From positions 1 to 49,867 of IMG/VR virus record IMGVR_UViG_3300025769_010522: DNA of 49,867 bases; one strand, given 5' to 3'. Shown piece by piece: positions 31,932 to 39,943 of this stretch (position 1 is the stretch's first letter; every line of letters starts with the position of its first letter). The translations under genes and the position numbers were made by a program. The stretch is from a virus. The notes below the pieces were generated by a model. It searched no databases and was not told where the DNA came from. It saw nothing but the letters and a program-made list of their open reading frames with translations.

Positions 31932-32556
31932 ATTTTACTCTTTTGACTTTATTTAGAAGATCATAATCCTGACTGTAAAAATTTTCAATAGCGAGTTTAA
32001 GATCTTTATTGCTACCAATGATTTCTCTTAACTTGTGGTTAATAGCAAGTTTATTATCGTCATTGTCTTTAGGATTTGCTGGATCTTTCCATGTTCCACA
32101 GTCTGTTTGACCGCCCATTGCTCTAACCCATTCCTGAAGATTATAATAGAACCGTTGAGCAGGTTGGCTTGATCCTAGAAATATGTGTTCACTATTCCTT
32201 AAATCTGGAATAAAAAGATGTTGTTGTGTAGTGTGCCCGTCATAGACTGGATTACGTGCTAGTATCCGTAAAAATGTGGGATTATCAAGCAATGATAATA
32301 CGGAAGGTTCTTCAATAAAACATTCAGCAAACCCACTGATAAATCTTTCTAACGGATTTCGTAATATAAAGAATTTGCGTATGTTACTTCTAAGCAACCC
32401 ATCATGACTGTTCGGATGTGGCACACGCCATCCATTGTCCTGTAAAACTTTCTGTACAAAACTACTTCCATTCTTTGGAATATTAATCCATATACAGTCC
32501 AGATTTGGATTTAGCAGTATTCTAATATTAGGAAGAATGTTGTAATCAAAGGACAT
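31921..32556 (-). CDS. Sulfotransferase-like protein
   Basis: A 211-residue protein with both PAPS-binding signatures of the sulfotransferase 2-like family: the 5'-phosphosulfate loop in NIPKNGSSFVQKVL (25-38) and the 3'-phosphate motif in FFILRNPLERFISGF (62-76). It would transfer sulfate to a carbohydrate. It lies between dpdA and the clamp gene, overlapping dpdA by 11 bases. The substrate may be the glycan made by the sugar cassette at 23217-28628, but this is a guess. Confidence 0.82.
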   Translation of the reverse strand: MSFDYNILPNIRILLNPNLDCIWINIPKNGSSFVQKVLQDNGWRVPHPNSHDGLLRSNIRKFFILRNPLERFISGFAECFIEEPSVLSLLDNPTFLRILARNPVYDGHTTQQHLFIPDLRNSEHIFLGSSQPAQRFYYNLQEWVRAMGGQTDCGTWKDPANPKDNDDNKLAINHKLREIIGSNKDLKLAIENFYSQDYDLLNKVKRVKYDG

Positions 32557-33288
32557 TTATTTTGTTTGTGCTGGAAGTAGATAGTTATATACGCCTAGTC
32601 CACTGTCAACACTGATCTGGCTAACACCGTCATCAGAGATTGAATATCTCAGGTCACCACCTAGGCTAAGGATCTTTGATACTGCCTCAACTGGCCAAGC
32701 CCACCCCTTGCTTACTTTACCACCAACGTCTGGCTGGAACACAAACTCGCCTGCGTGTGTGCTAGCATCACCAAATGCAAACTTTAGATCCTTGCCTTCT
32801 GTGCGAGCAATAAAAGTTGTTTCTCCGCTATTTGCACTGATCATCATCTTAAGACGTTGAATACTGGCTACGGTGGGTTCAAATTCTACACCCCAGTTAA
32901 CCGTTTTCATTGTAACGCTCTTGAGCTTGTCATTAACAACTTCACTTGCCATAAAACGATAGTCATTCTGGAAGTCGCCAGTCGCGTTTTCAAAGTGGAT
33001 ACCAACCGGTACTGTTTGTCCGTTTCGCTCTTGGGTATTAATACTAATCTTCTCATTTTCTGCGTATTCAGGAATACGTAGGATAACATTTAATGTAGTA
33101 AGATTGGGCATACCAAATGTACCCATAAACTCTGGTACAGGCTTATGAAATTCGCCTTTGAGTATAACTGTACGATCCTCAGCAATACCTTCAATATTTG
33201 TTGTATCCTCTGTTCCTGTGATCTTAACCAGATCAATGAAACCTAGGCTGTGCGTATGCTGCACAACGTCAAGTAAATAATCTTTCAT
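32557..33288 (-). CDS. 45: Sliding clamp (gp45-type)
   Basis: A 243-residue protein related to the phage gp45 trimeric clamp, which tethers DNA polymerase and couples replication to late transcription. It is beta-rich, with blocks I know from cyanophage clamps: VILKGEFHKPVPEFMGTFGM, YRFMASEVVNDKLKSVTMK, and a C-terminal ISVDSGLGVYNYLLPA. Length is close to T4 gp45 (228). It has the best sigma70-like promoter in the window (TTGACT-N17-TATAAT). The polymerase is nearby at 34538-37213; the clamp loader is not in the window. Confidence 0.85.
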   Translation of the reverse strand: MKDYLLDVVQHTHSLGFIDLVKITGTEDTTNIEGIAEDRTVILKGEFHKPVPEFMGTFGMPNLTTLNVILRIPEYAENEKISINTQERNGQTVPVGIHFENATGDFQNDYRFMASEVVNDKLKSVTMKTVNWGVEFEPTVASIQRLKMMISANSGETTFIARTEGKDLKFAFGDASTHAGEFVFQPDVGGKVSKGWAWPVEAVSKILSLGGDLRYSISDDGVSQISVDSGLGVYNYLLPAQTK

Positions 33289-33319
33289 AGATTGTTCCTT
33301 ATGTTATAGTTGATAGTTA

Positions 33320-33348
33320 ATTATATGATTATTTAGATTCTGAGTCAA
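33320..33348 (-). promoter_or_regulatory. Strong sigma70-like promoter for the clamp gene
   Basis: Minus-strand -35 TTGACT (33348-33343), a 17-base spacer and a perfect -10 TATAAT (33325-33320), then an AAGGAA site before the ATG at 33288. It overlaps the 3' end of the small frame at 33329-33502. Confidence 0.85.
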
Positions 33349-33502
33349 TATTCTTTTGGATATATTCACAAACCATATAGCTTATTGTATTGCCGCCGCC
33401 TTGCATTTCTAATTTAGAATTCGGGAAGGTATCTTGATTATTCCTGCAATTAGAAATCCATTCTTCTTCAGTGAACAGACGATATTTCTCTATCCATTTG
33501 AT
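33329..33502 (-). pseudogene. Small frame without a start codon, probably frameshifted gene
   Basis: A 57-codon open frame directly follows, in phase, the stop of the methyltransferase-like gene. Its product reads like a real protein (KWIEKYRLFTEEEWISNC, then KLEMQGGGNTISYMVCEYI) but the frame has no ATG, GTG or TTG near its beginning. An ATG at 33509 in another frame (ATG AGT AAA TCA A) would join it if one more A were present in the run at 33497-33499. Either a one-base deletion (mutation or sequencing error) or unusual initiation is possible. Confidence 0.5.
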
Positions 33503-34522
33503 TTACTCATCATTTAGTTTTCGTACGATGCTTATATCTGGTACACTTCGTTTTATACTAGCCATACTTCCTGGTTTTTTTACAACCATTATAGTATGAG
33601 CTCCGTTATTAAATTCAATGTTTTTCACAAAATCAAAACCCAAACCATACAGCATACCTTTTACCAGGGACTCTGTTTGGTATGCTCTAAAGCCACCGCA
33701 AAACTCGAGACCAGGTTTGAGTTCACAGTTATTATATGTGAAAAAGAACTTGCCGCCCGGTACCAGTTTGTTATAGATTATTATAGCTTCGTCCTTAAAT
33801 GGATCTAGGGGGTAATATTCATATTTACTAAAACAGAATATATTCCATAAACCATTATTAGGAAGATCATTCAGATCCAAATACTTTCTTACACGTCGTT
33901 CTGCATAAAATGCATTATGCTTTTCTGTAATTGATTTTGTAGTATAATCAAGTAGTTCCTGTTTACCCACTATATAGAGAGGCTCATTTGCAACAAGGCT
34001 AGATGTGAACCCCCCGTCAGTTGGATTTATATCTGCTGCTGATAATTGCCAACCGCTACTTTCTTGACCCAAAGTAAGTAGATAGTCTTTTACATTACTG
34101 CTTAACTCTGAGCGTCTTTCTATTAAATCTTCCGCGGTGGATTTCAAATGAAATTCAAATTCCAAATAGTCTTTTTGAAGGAATATAATTTCAAATTCTC
34201 TTATCCTATTTTCAATATATTTTTTGTGTTCCTTCAACTTTACCTGATAATTGCTGATGCTTTGTTGCAGATTGTCAATACTATCTAACAAATTATCATG
34301 TGAACTGGTATTAAGGAAATGTCTTTTTTGATGAACAATCTGGTTTTTGATATGCTCGGCTGACTCATCAATATTAATATTATATCTTTCTATACGTCTC
34401 TTTATTTCATATAAGCGAACAAACGAATCTAATAAATCTTTTATGTCGCGGATGTCAGCAACTGCACGTTTATCAGTCTCTCGTTCTAGGAAGTCTATAT
34501 GAGTAGCATCCATCATAAACAT
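33503..34522 (-). CDS. Coiled-coil protein with methyltransferase-like C-terminus
   Basis: A 339-residue protein. Residues 1-150 are long charged helices (coiled coil). The C-terminal half resembles a class I SAM methyltransferase: ANEPLYIVGKQELLDYTTKS is the first strand and loop, NIFCFSKYEYYPLDP the central strand and post-strand loop, KLVPGGKFFFTYNNCE the later LxPGGxxxxT motif. The usual GxGxG is absent, so activity is uncertain. I recall similar proteins in T4-like marine phages. The first ATG overlaps the last base of a TATAAATA late box, so translation probably starts at the third or fourth codon (34516 or 34513). Confidence 0.7.
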   Translation of the reverse strand: MFMMDATHIDFLERETDKRAVADIRDIKDLLDSFVRLYEIKRRIERYNINIDESAEHIKNQIVHQKRHFLNTSSHDNLLDSIDNLQQSISNYQVKLKEHKKYIENRIREFEIIFLQKDYLEFEFHLKSTAEDLIERRSELSSNVKDYLLTLGQESSGWQLSAADINPTDGGFTSSLVANEPLYIVGKQELLDYTTKSITEKHNAFYAERRVRKYLDLNDLPNNGLWNIFCFSKYEYYPLDPFKDEAIIIYNKLVPGGKFFFTYNNCELKPGLEFCGGFRAYQTESLVKGMLYGLGFDFVKNIEFNNGAHTIMVVKKPGSMASIKRSVPDISIVRKLNDE

Positions 34523-34529
34523 ATTTATA
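34522..34529 (-). promoter_or_regulatory. T4-type late promoter box
   Basis: An exact TATAAATA on the minus strand (34529-34522), ending at the first ATG of the coiled-coil/methyltransferase-like gene. Transcription starting 6-8 bases later would leave almost no leader, so this gene may be read from an essentially leaderless late mRNA. Confidence 0.5.
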
Positions 34530-34537
34530 TACGTATA

Positions 34538-37213
34538 TTACTCAAATGTAAATAAACTTTCAAACGTGCTATGTATTTGTGTCTTTTGTGTTAAGTTCCA
34601 GCCAAGCTCTCCCAACAAGTTATCTAGCTTTTGATCTACAATAGTTGCTTCCATTTCCTTATGATTAAACGGAAGTTCTTTAAACCAGTTAGGTAGGTTT
34701 AGTTCGTCCACTGGATAGCCAACGCTGGTGTAACCCATGGGATTGTCTTTGAGTTTGCATACAATGGTCTTCATACCGTCCACAATATTCATGCTGTAGT
34801 TGTCGCCATGCATTTTCTTTAGACGGTTCCAGTTAATAGCGGCCCTGACGTGTCCGGGCATGTTTGCTTTGCCCTTGTATACTTCTTTGCCGTCTTCTTT
34901 GCCCCACTCTAGGTTAGTAAACTTGGTTAGGTTGTTAACACGCTTGGGTGTGCCCTTTTCCCAGCCTGGGAGATTAGCAAAATCACGTTTGAATTCTAGA
35001 ATACGTTCCACGGCATGTTCGGACCCCTTGCCATCCAGTACTTCTTCAAGTAGCTCACTCATAAAGTCCTGCATAACCTTAGGTGTATCACTACGCTTGA
35101 GATCCAGTCCCATAGCCTTTACTTTGCCAGGCTTGCCATCTTTGTCTGTACGATAACCTTCCTGATCATACACTAGTACTGCATAACGCTTCTTTGTAAT
35201 AAAGATGCCGCGGCTGCCAATGATTTCTCTGCCGGCAGCAATGATCTCGCCATTTTTACGCGGACAGTGGAAGTCTTTTTCCATGAATGCTGGAAATGTA
35301 GTGTTCACTTCATCTGCAATGGTATCGTATAATGCTACACATTCATCCTTGCCCCAGCGCATTTCGCCACGCTCAACTTGCTCACGGACTACTGGCCAAG
35401 CACTAAAATATACAGAGTCAGTGTCACCATATATGATTGTGTCACCCACGTGATCATACTTGCCAGTTAGCAGCTCATTAGTCTTTGCACTCATATGCTT
35501 TGCAATACATCTGCCTGTGAGTGTAGTGGACTGTCCAATACGACGGTCAAAGAAACGACAGTATGGATTAAGAATAGCGCCATACAAACTGTTAAGGTTA
35601 ATCTTCTTAACTAGCTGCCGCTTGTCCCAGAACGCACGTTCCTCGCCAGTTGCTTCACGCATTTTCGCTTGCAGTTCTTTACGTTCAGCATACCAGCGTT
35701 CTAGCAGTGCTGGGATTACACCCTTTTTCTCGTATGTAAAGATTGTACCATTGGCAGTAAGTATCCAGGGATTATTACTGTCAAAGATTAAACGCCAAAC
35801 TTCAGCAGCACTAAGAGTATCCGATCCGCCGGTTTCCCAATCAATAGTAATTTCCGTTCCACGCTCGCCAGCCATTACTGCCTGATACTCTAGCGTACCA
35901 AACATGTTTTCCCAACTACCAGCGAATGAAGCACCATCTTCAGCTATACGTCTGCCTAACTCATTGTCTGTCATTATTGGACGTAGTTGGCCCACGATAG
36001 TTTCTGGTGCCATGTTAAGAGCACGAATTGCACTAGGATATAGACTGTTTAAGTCAATTGAACCAATCCATTCGTGAATACCTTTTTTAGGATCTGCAAC
36101 ATATGCACCTGCTGCTGTATGCTTTTCACCTGCGTCCTTTTTATTGGGAACAATCAAACCCTGTTCATGTGCTTCGTTAATAATTGCCTGTTCTGTAACA
36201 GCAACCGCGCCCATTGTAGTAGGAAGTAAAACAGTGTTAGCGTGAGCAAGCTCGTTACTAAGATCAATAAACTTTAGTTTGGTATCCAGCTTATACAGGA
36301 GCATGGTGTCCTGTCTGTTATAGTCAATAAATGTATAAAAGTCCTGGTTGTAAAGCTGGTCTAGCGTACCCTCATAGGCAACTTTGCGCTCACCTAACTC
36401 ATACTCACCAATAGCATCCAAACTATAACTATGCATTTCATGGTATGTATATTTGCGATACAACTGCATATAGTCTAAGTGCTGTCTGCCAATTAGATCA
36501 TAAGTAAACTCTTCCTTGCCGAAACGTTCAAAAGTACGCTTTCTAGGATACTGTCCCCATAAACAGAACTTGCGTGTGTCATCCTTACTCAACACACGAG
36601 TTATACGATTAACAGTGTAGGGAATATCATATCCCTCTGAGTTCCAACCGCTGAGTATGTCTGCATCTTCTATTAGATCCAGAAATGCCTCCAGCATGTC
36701 TGTTTCTCTTTGGAACAGTACTGTATTTTCAAAGTCACGCACAAGATCCTGTGCACTTTCCATACTCAAACTCTTAGGTGGAACAGCAAGAGTGATTAGC
36801 TTGTTTTGCCAATCCAAATACATACTGATACTTGTAATAGCATTAAATGGATCATCAGTATTACTGTAACCACGAACAGGATCAAAGTCCACCTCAATAT
36901 CAAAGAAGCATGTCTGTAGTTTAGGTGCGTCAATGCCTATATAGTGTTCACTTAAACAGCGAAATACTGGATTGATATCGCTTTCCCATAGACCATGTTT
37001 GCCATGAATCTTTAGTTCTCTCTGGAACTCCTTACCATTACGTGTACTGAAACGGCTTACAGGGTTTCCGTAGATTGTACGGAACTTACCTCGAGCATCA
37101 CTGTAATAGAACACGTAGTTAGCAGGGAACTCTCTGTATTCCCTACGCCCTTCCACACGTTCTACAACGTTGATCCTGTCGTGTTCTCTATCAAAATATG
37201 CGTCTATGTACAT
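34538..37213 (-). CDS. 43: Family B DNA polymerase (gp43-type)
   Basis: The phage replicative polymerase with 3'-5' proofreading, 891 residues (T4 gp43 is 898). Exonuclease motifs: FFDIEVDFD (D105, E107), WNSEGYDIP (190-198) and DYNRQDTML (297-305). Polymerase motifs: A, DLNSLYPS (387-394); B, KKINLNSLYGA (536-546); C, YGDTDSVYF (595-603). The C-terminus ends TFESLFTFE, consistent with a clamp-binding tail. All catalytic aspartates are present. Its start overlaps the stop of a small membrane protein gene (TAATG), and it is followed by the methyltransferase-like gene and the clamp. Confidence 0.98.
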   Translation of the reverse strand: MYIDAYFDREHDRINVVERVEGRREYREFPANYVFYYSDARGKFRTIYGNPVSRFSTRNGKEFQRELKIHGKHGLWESDINPVFRCLSEHYIGIDAPKLQTCFFDIEVDFDPVRGYSNTDDPFNAITSISMYLDWQNKLITLAVPPKSLSMESAQDLVRDFENTVLFQRETDMLEAFLDLIEDADILSGWNSEGYDIPYTVNRITRVLSKDDTRKFCLWGQYPRKRTFERFGKEEFTYDLIGRQHLDYMQLYRKYTYHEMHSYSLDAIGEYELGERKVAYEGTLDQLYNQDFYTFIDYNRQDTMLLYKLDTKLKFIDLSNELAHANTVLLPTTMGAVAVTEQAIINEAHEQGLIVPNKKDAGEKHTAAGAYVADPKKGIHEWIGSIDLNSLYPSAIRALNMAPETIVGQLRPIMTDNELGRRIAEDGASFAGSWENMFGTLEYQAVMAGERGTEITIDWETGGSDTLSAAEVWRLIFDSNNPWILTANGTIFTYEKKGVIPALLERWYAERKELQAKMREATGEERAFWDKRQLVKKINLNSLYGAILNPYCRFFDRRIGQSTTLTGRCIAKHMSAKTNELLTGKYDHVGDTIIYGDTDSVYFSAWPVVREQVERGEMRWGKDECVALYDTIADEVNTTFPAFMEKDFHCPRKNGEIIAAGREIIGSRGIFITKKRYAVLVYDQEGYRTDKDGKPGKVKAMGLDLKRSDTPKVMQDFMSELLEEVLDGKGSEHAVERILEFKRDFANLPGWEKGTPKRVNNLTKFTNLEWGKEDGKEVYKGKANMPGHVRAAINWNRLKKMHGDNYSMNIVDGMKTIVCKLKDNPMGYTSVGYPVDELNLPNWFKELPFNHKEMEATIVDQKLDNLLGELGWNLTQKTQIHSTFESLFTFE

Positions 37214-37437
37214 TACTTAAAAAACAATCCTATCACATATATTAGCGTAATTACTACATTGAGAACAACCAAAGATTGCTCTTTCCACAGCCAACCTGCA
37301 ATGGCCCATAAACTATTTCCTATTATAAATGCAAAAATATAAAAGGGATAGAAATTGAACGCAGCAAGTGTTGCTGCAATCAACAAGCCCGCCGTGCCTA
37401 ACCAGGCAAGCCATTGATGGGGTTTGCGTACTGTCAC
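37213..37437 (-). CDS. Small membrane protein
   Basis: A 74-residue hydrophobic protein with about three membrane segments (LAWLGTAGLLIAATLAA, FYIFAFIIGNSLWAIAGWLW, VVLNVVITLIYVIGLFF). The start is a GTG overlapping the stop of the DsbA-like gene, and its stop shares a base with the polymerase start. I know no function; similar small membrane proteins occur in marine T4-like phages. Confidence 0.72.
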   Translation of the reverse strand: MTVRKPHQWLAWLGTAGLLIAATLAAFNFYPFYIFAFIIGNSLWAIAGWLWKEQSLVVLNVVITLIYVIGLFFK

Positions 37438-37700
37438 TGTAGTTTGCCAACTGTGGCTAGAATGTTTTCCAGTTCTGCTAGGTCTTCACTATGGCGTGCA
37501 AAGTCGGCCTTGTATGCTGTTTTAATTGCTTTTTTAAGTACTGCTGGCTTAATCTGCATTTCTTCTGCAATAGCCTTTACTGTGTCATCTAGGCCGCCAT
37601 TAAGGTCGTCCACTTCCTGCAGGACTGAAAGACCCTCGTTAATTAGTTGTGTTAGTTTAGCTTTTTCTTCTGGATTGAATACGCGATCACCGTTACTCAT
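37434..37700 (-). CDS. dsbA: DsbA-like dsDNA-binding late transcription protein
   Basis: An 88-residue helical protein starting MSNGDRVFNPEEKAK. I recall the pattern EGLSVLQEVDDLNGGLDDTVKA and IKPAVLKKAIKTAYKADF from marine-phage proteins annotated as T4 DsbA, a small dsDNA-binding protein that aids late transcription. Length equals T4 DsbA (89). A longer frame adds seven residues, but the AAGGAG ribosome binding site lies inside that extension, so 37700 is the start. It has its own TTGACA-N17-TACACT promoter. Confidence 0.7.
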   Translation of the reverse strand: MSNGDRVFNPEEKAKLTQLINEGLSVLQEVDDLNGGLDDTVKAIAEEMQIKPAVLKKAIKTAYKADFARHSEDLAELENILATVGKLQ

Positions 37701-37720
37701 TGAGTTCTCCTTATGATTCA

Positions 37721-37749
37721 AGTGTACTATGGGACCGTGCGAATGTCAA
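37721..37749 (-). promoter_or_regulatory. Sigma70-like promoter for the dsbA-like gene
   Basis: Minus-strand -35 TTGACA (37749-37744, preceded by GG as in other promoters here), a 17-base spacer and -10 TACACT (37726-37721), then AAGGAG before the ATG at 37700. It probably also serves the membrane protein and DNA polymerase genes downstream. Confidence 0.75.
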
Positions 37750-37756
37750 CCTATAC

Positions 37757-38242
37757 TTATTTTGGGTACAACTTTTGATGAGGAAAGTCATACATCTTTA
37801 GGTCTCCACCCGAGTCGGGGTTTAAACCTTTCTGTTCTTTCTGTTTTTTATTGTTCTTTAAGAATTCACCAATCTGAGGCGTTCCAGATTTGCCACGTTC
37901 TTTTGCTTTATTAAGTGTATCTTCATTGTCTTTTGTATAAGGAAATCTATATAGGCTGTCCTTGCCCTTTACAATAGCCCATAATGTGATATACGTTTGA
38001 TCATCTACTTTATCCACTGTATGATATTTGTATACAAACTTTTCAGGTTTGGCATAGTAAGGTTTACCAATAAATCCTAAGTTAGTTACAAAACTTAAAT
38101 AGATAGCTACAAATACTATTGGAACGATTAAAAACTTCGTTTTTTTGCTTATTGTTAATAGTGGAATAAGACAGACTAGTCCTGCAAAACTCCAGATCAT
38201 TGCTAGTTGTATCATACTCAGATTAAAGTCAAACATTACCAT
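37757..38242 (-). CDS. Membrane protein, third member of the ExbB/ExbD-like cassette
   Basis: A 161-residue protein with two N-terminal membrane helices (MIWSFAGLVCLIPLLTI and FLIVPIVFVAIYLSFVT), then a soluble basic region with YITLWAIVKGKDSLYRFPYT and a lysine-rich disordered tail. Family unknown. It overlaps the ExbD-like gene by 7 bases, and together with the ExbB-like gene they form a compact three-gene unit. I suspect it is a dedicated accessory of the channel. Confidence 0.72.
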   Translation of the reverse strand: MVMFDFNLSMIQLAMIWSFAGLVCLIPLLTISKKTKFLIVPIVFVAIYLSFVTNLGFIGKPYYAKPEKFVYKYHTVDKVDDQTYITLWAIVKGKDSLYRFPYTKDNEDTLNKAKERGKSGTPQIGEFLKNNKKQKEQKGLNPDSGGDLKMYDFPHQKLYPK

Positions 38243-38859
38243 TCTTTCCGTAAGTTAGTATCACTATAAATTATATGAGTATTGCTATCCTCAACGTCCA
38301 CTGATTTATCATCAAATATTTCTATTCTATAGACTGGTATCTCTTGCCCAGTTTTAGTTAGCGTAACTGTTTTAGTTGATATTGATACGAATGGATTTAC
38401 TGATATAAATTCTACAGTAACATCAATAGGGTCTGAAGTTTGTGAACCACCATTGCTAAACCAATGTAAACTTACATAAAAGACTCTAGGGTCCCTTGAA
38501 CGTATACTTACCGCTTCTCTATTAATCTGTCGTATCTTCTCTTTACCATCCTTATCAATAAACCTATCATTACTAATACCCATATCATCTCTTTCTAGAT
38601 GGATAAGAGCATGGTCTTTACGTCTAAAACTTATAATGTTATTCTGGTCATCCATTACCCATGTATCTATATCATAAGTACTAGTATCATCCCATGTTAC
38701 CAATACAATATATTCCGCCTTTGGATCTACACTTGCTTTTTTCGCTACTGGATTTATTAGAATAAAAGCCAGAATAAACATGAATGTAAAACCTACTAAC
38801 AGGTTAAACAATAAGTCAATAAAGCCGAAGCCAGATTTATATCTTGGTTTGTTCGCCAT
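38236..38859 (-). CDS. ExbD/TolR/MotB-like membrane protein with periplasmic beta domain
   Basis: A 207-residue protein with one N-terminal membrane helix. The segment GFIDLLFNLLVGFTFMFILA (12-31) aligns with the ExbD/TolR helix, keeping the proton-carrying aspartate (D15). The periplasmic part differs from ExbD: it is beta-rich, with VTWDDTSTYDIDTWVMDDQ and LIHLERDDMG, resembling the DUF2135-type fold with acidic calcium-like loops. It overlaps the ExbB-like gene by 23 bases. In bacteria such pairs convert proton flow into work across the periplasm. What this phage version moves is unknown. Confidence 0.78.
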   Translation of the reverse strand: MANKPRYKSGFGFIDLLFNLLVGFTFMFILAFILINPVAKKASVDPKAEYIVLVTWDDTSTYDIDTWVMDDQNNIISFRRKDHALIHLERDDMGISNDRFIDKDGKEKIRQINREAVSIRSRDPRVFYVSLHWFSNGGSQTSDPIDVTVEFISVNPFVSISTKTVTLTKTGQEIPVYRIEIFDDKSVDVEDSNTHIIYSDTNLRKEW

Positions 38860-39319
38860 TGTCCCAGCTATTCTCTAAAATAACCATTTGCAGTTTTGTT
38901 AGTATGCTGCAAATCAATCCAATAAGAGTTGTGCTGAGTGCAGTGCTCATTCCCACTGCCATGTCCGCAATAGCTTCCTGGACATTTACAACATTCTTAA
39001 CATCTAAGCCACTGAAAGTTGTATTAAGCATTAGTAGAAATCCTGCTACAGTGCCAATCATACCTAAAGTAATCATAGCTTCACTACCAAACCATACGTA
39101 GTTGCTATAGTTTTGTATTTCCTTACTATTAACCTTACTAATATAGCCAGTTAAGCCAGTAGTCACAATAAAGACAACAATGATTGCTATGCTTATTTTT
39201 GTTATATCAGCATACCATAATGCTTCCCACCAACCCAATTTCCAGGCTATGAGTGCACCAAAAAAGGTTATAGTGAGTTGTATCCACCACTTCAGAAATG
39301 GAATATTTTGTGTTAGCAT
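38837..39319 (-). CDS. MotA/TolQ/ExbB-like proton channel subunit
   Basis: A 160-residue inner-membrane protein with about four hydrophobic segments. The region EAMITLGMIGTVAGFLLML followed by IADMAVGMSTALSTTLIGL is the ExbB/TolQ signature (LGLLGTVxGxM ... I..AL.TTxxGLxVAI), which lines the proton path with the partner aspartate. The frame extends 17 codons into the upstream gene, but ATG at 39319 follows a GAGAG site and gives the expected topology. It lies upstream of the ExbD-like gene, in the usual B-D order. Confidence 0.82.
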   Translation of the reverse strand: MLTQNIPFLKWWIQLTITFFGALIAWKLGWWEALWYADITKISIAIIVVFIVTTGLTGYISKVNSKEIQNYSNYVWFGSEAMITLGMIGTVAGFLLMLNTTFSGLDVKNVVNVQEAIADMAVGMSTALSTTLIGLICSILTKLQMVILENSWDNGEQTKI

Positions 39320-39335
39320 TACATTTACTCTCGTA

Positions 39336-39665
39336 CTATACTTTTGATAACCAAGATTTAAATGAATCAAGAGCTACTTGTGGTTTGACATAGGGACTAA
39401 GTTTAAGTGATTCCACTTCACTATAAAATTCTTGAGGGTAAAACTTATTATTGTATTCAAATCCATCTTCACGTTCTAGCTTATATACGCTATAATCTGA
39501 CTTTGTATTATCATCATAGTCATGGTCTAGTGAGCCGAGAGCATAGACTTCGCCGTTCTTTTCAACTTTAGTAACTAGTCTAAAGTCTCTACCAGCGACA
39601 TATTGAAAATCGCTGTTAGTGCGTTCGAGCATAGTAATTGTATTTCTAATATCTTGTGCGTTCAT
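39336..39665 (-). CDS. Hypothetical protein
   Basis: A 109-residue protein (start MNAQDIRNTITMLE) with charged, aromatic sequence and no recognised domain. The open frame runs 49 codons further upstream, but that part is the antisense-like overlap with the cupin gene and is rich in His/Cys without structure, so I use ATG 39665. A near-late box GATAAATA lies 11 bases before it. It precedes the ExbB-like gene by 16 bases and may be co-transcribed with it. Confidence 0.68.
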   Translation of the reverse strand: MNAQDIRNTITMLERTNSDFQYVAGRDFRLVTKVEKNGEVYALGSLDHDYDDNTKSDYSVYKLEREDGFEYNNKFYPQEFYSEVESLKLSPYVKPQVALDSFKSWLSKV

Positions 39666-39679
39666 AACAGTGTATTTAT

Positions 39680-39943
39680 CTAACGCTCTACAATCTCTAC
39701 AACAAGGTCGGTTGTTCCCTTTAGTATGCGATGATATGTGTTTTTGGGTATAGCAAGAGTATCGCCAGGCTGTAGAATTATGGGTAAATCGTTGTCCATT
39801 TGAAAACGCCAACCATTACCCTCTAATATTTCTACATATCTGTCAGTATGATCTCTATGCCAAACAAGTTCACTTTCATTACAGTCTACACTAAAAGTTC
39901 GTGTAATTGTATTACTACTGCGAATTTCAGTATATGGTTTCAT
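39680..39943 (-). CDS. Small cupin-fold protein
   Basis: An 87-residue single cupin domain. Motif 1 is WHRDHTDRYVEILEGNGW (two histidines and a glutamate), then PGDTLAIPKNTYHRI gives motif 2 with the last histidine. Such minimal cupins bind a metal and a sugar or small acid. It overlaps the 2OG oxygenase gene upstream by four bases (ATGA), so the two may act in one pathway. Substrate unknown. Confidence 0.82.
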   Translation of the reverse strand: MKPYTEIRSSNTITRTFSVDCNESELVWHRDHTDRYVEILEGNGWRFQMDNDLPIILQPGDTLAIPKNTYHRILKGTTDLVVEIVER

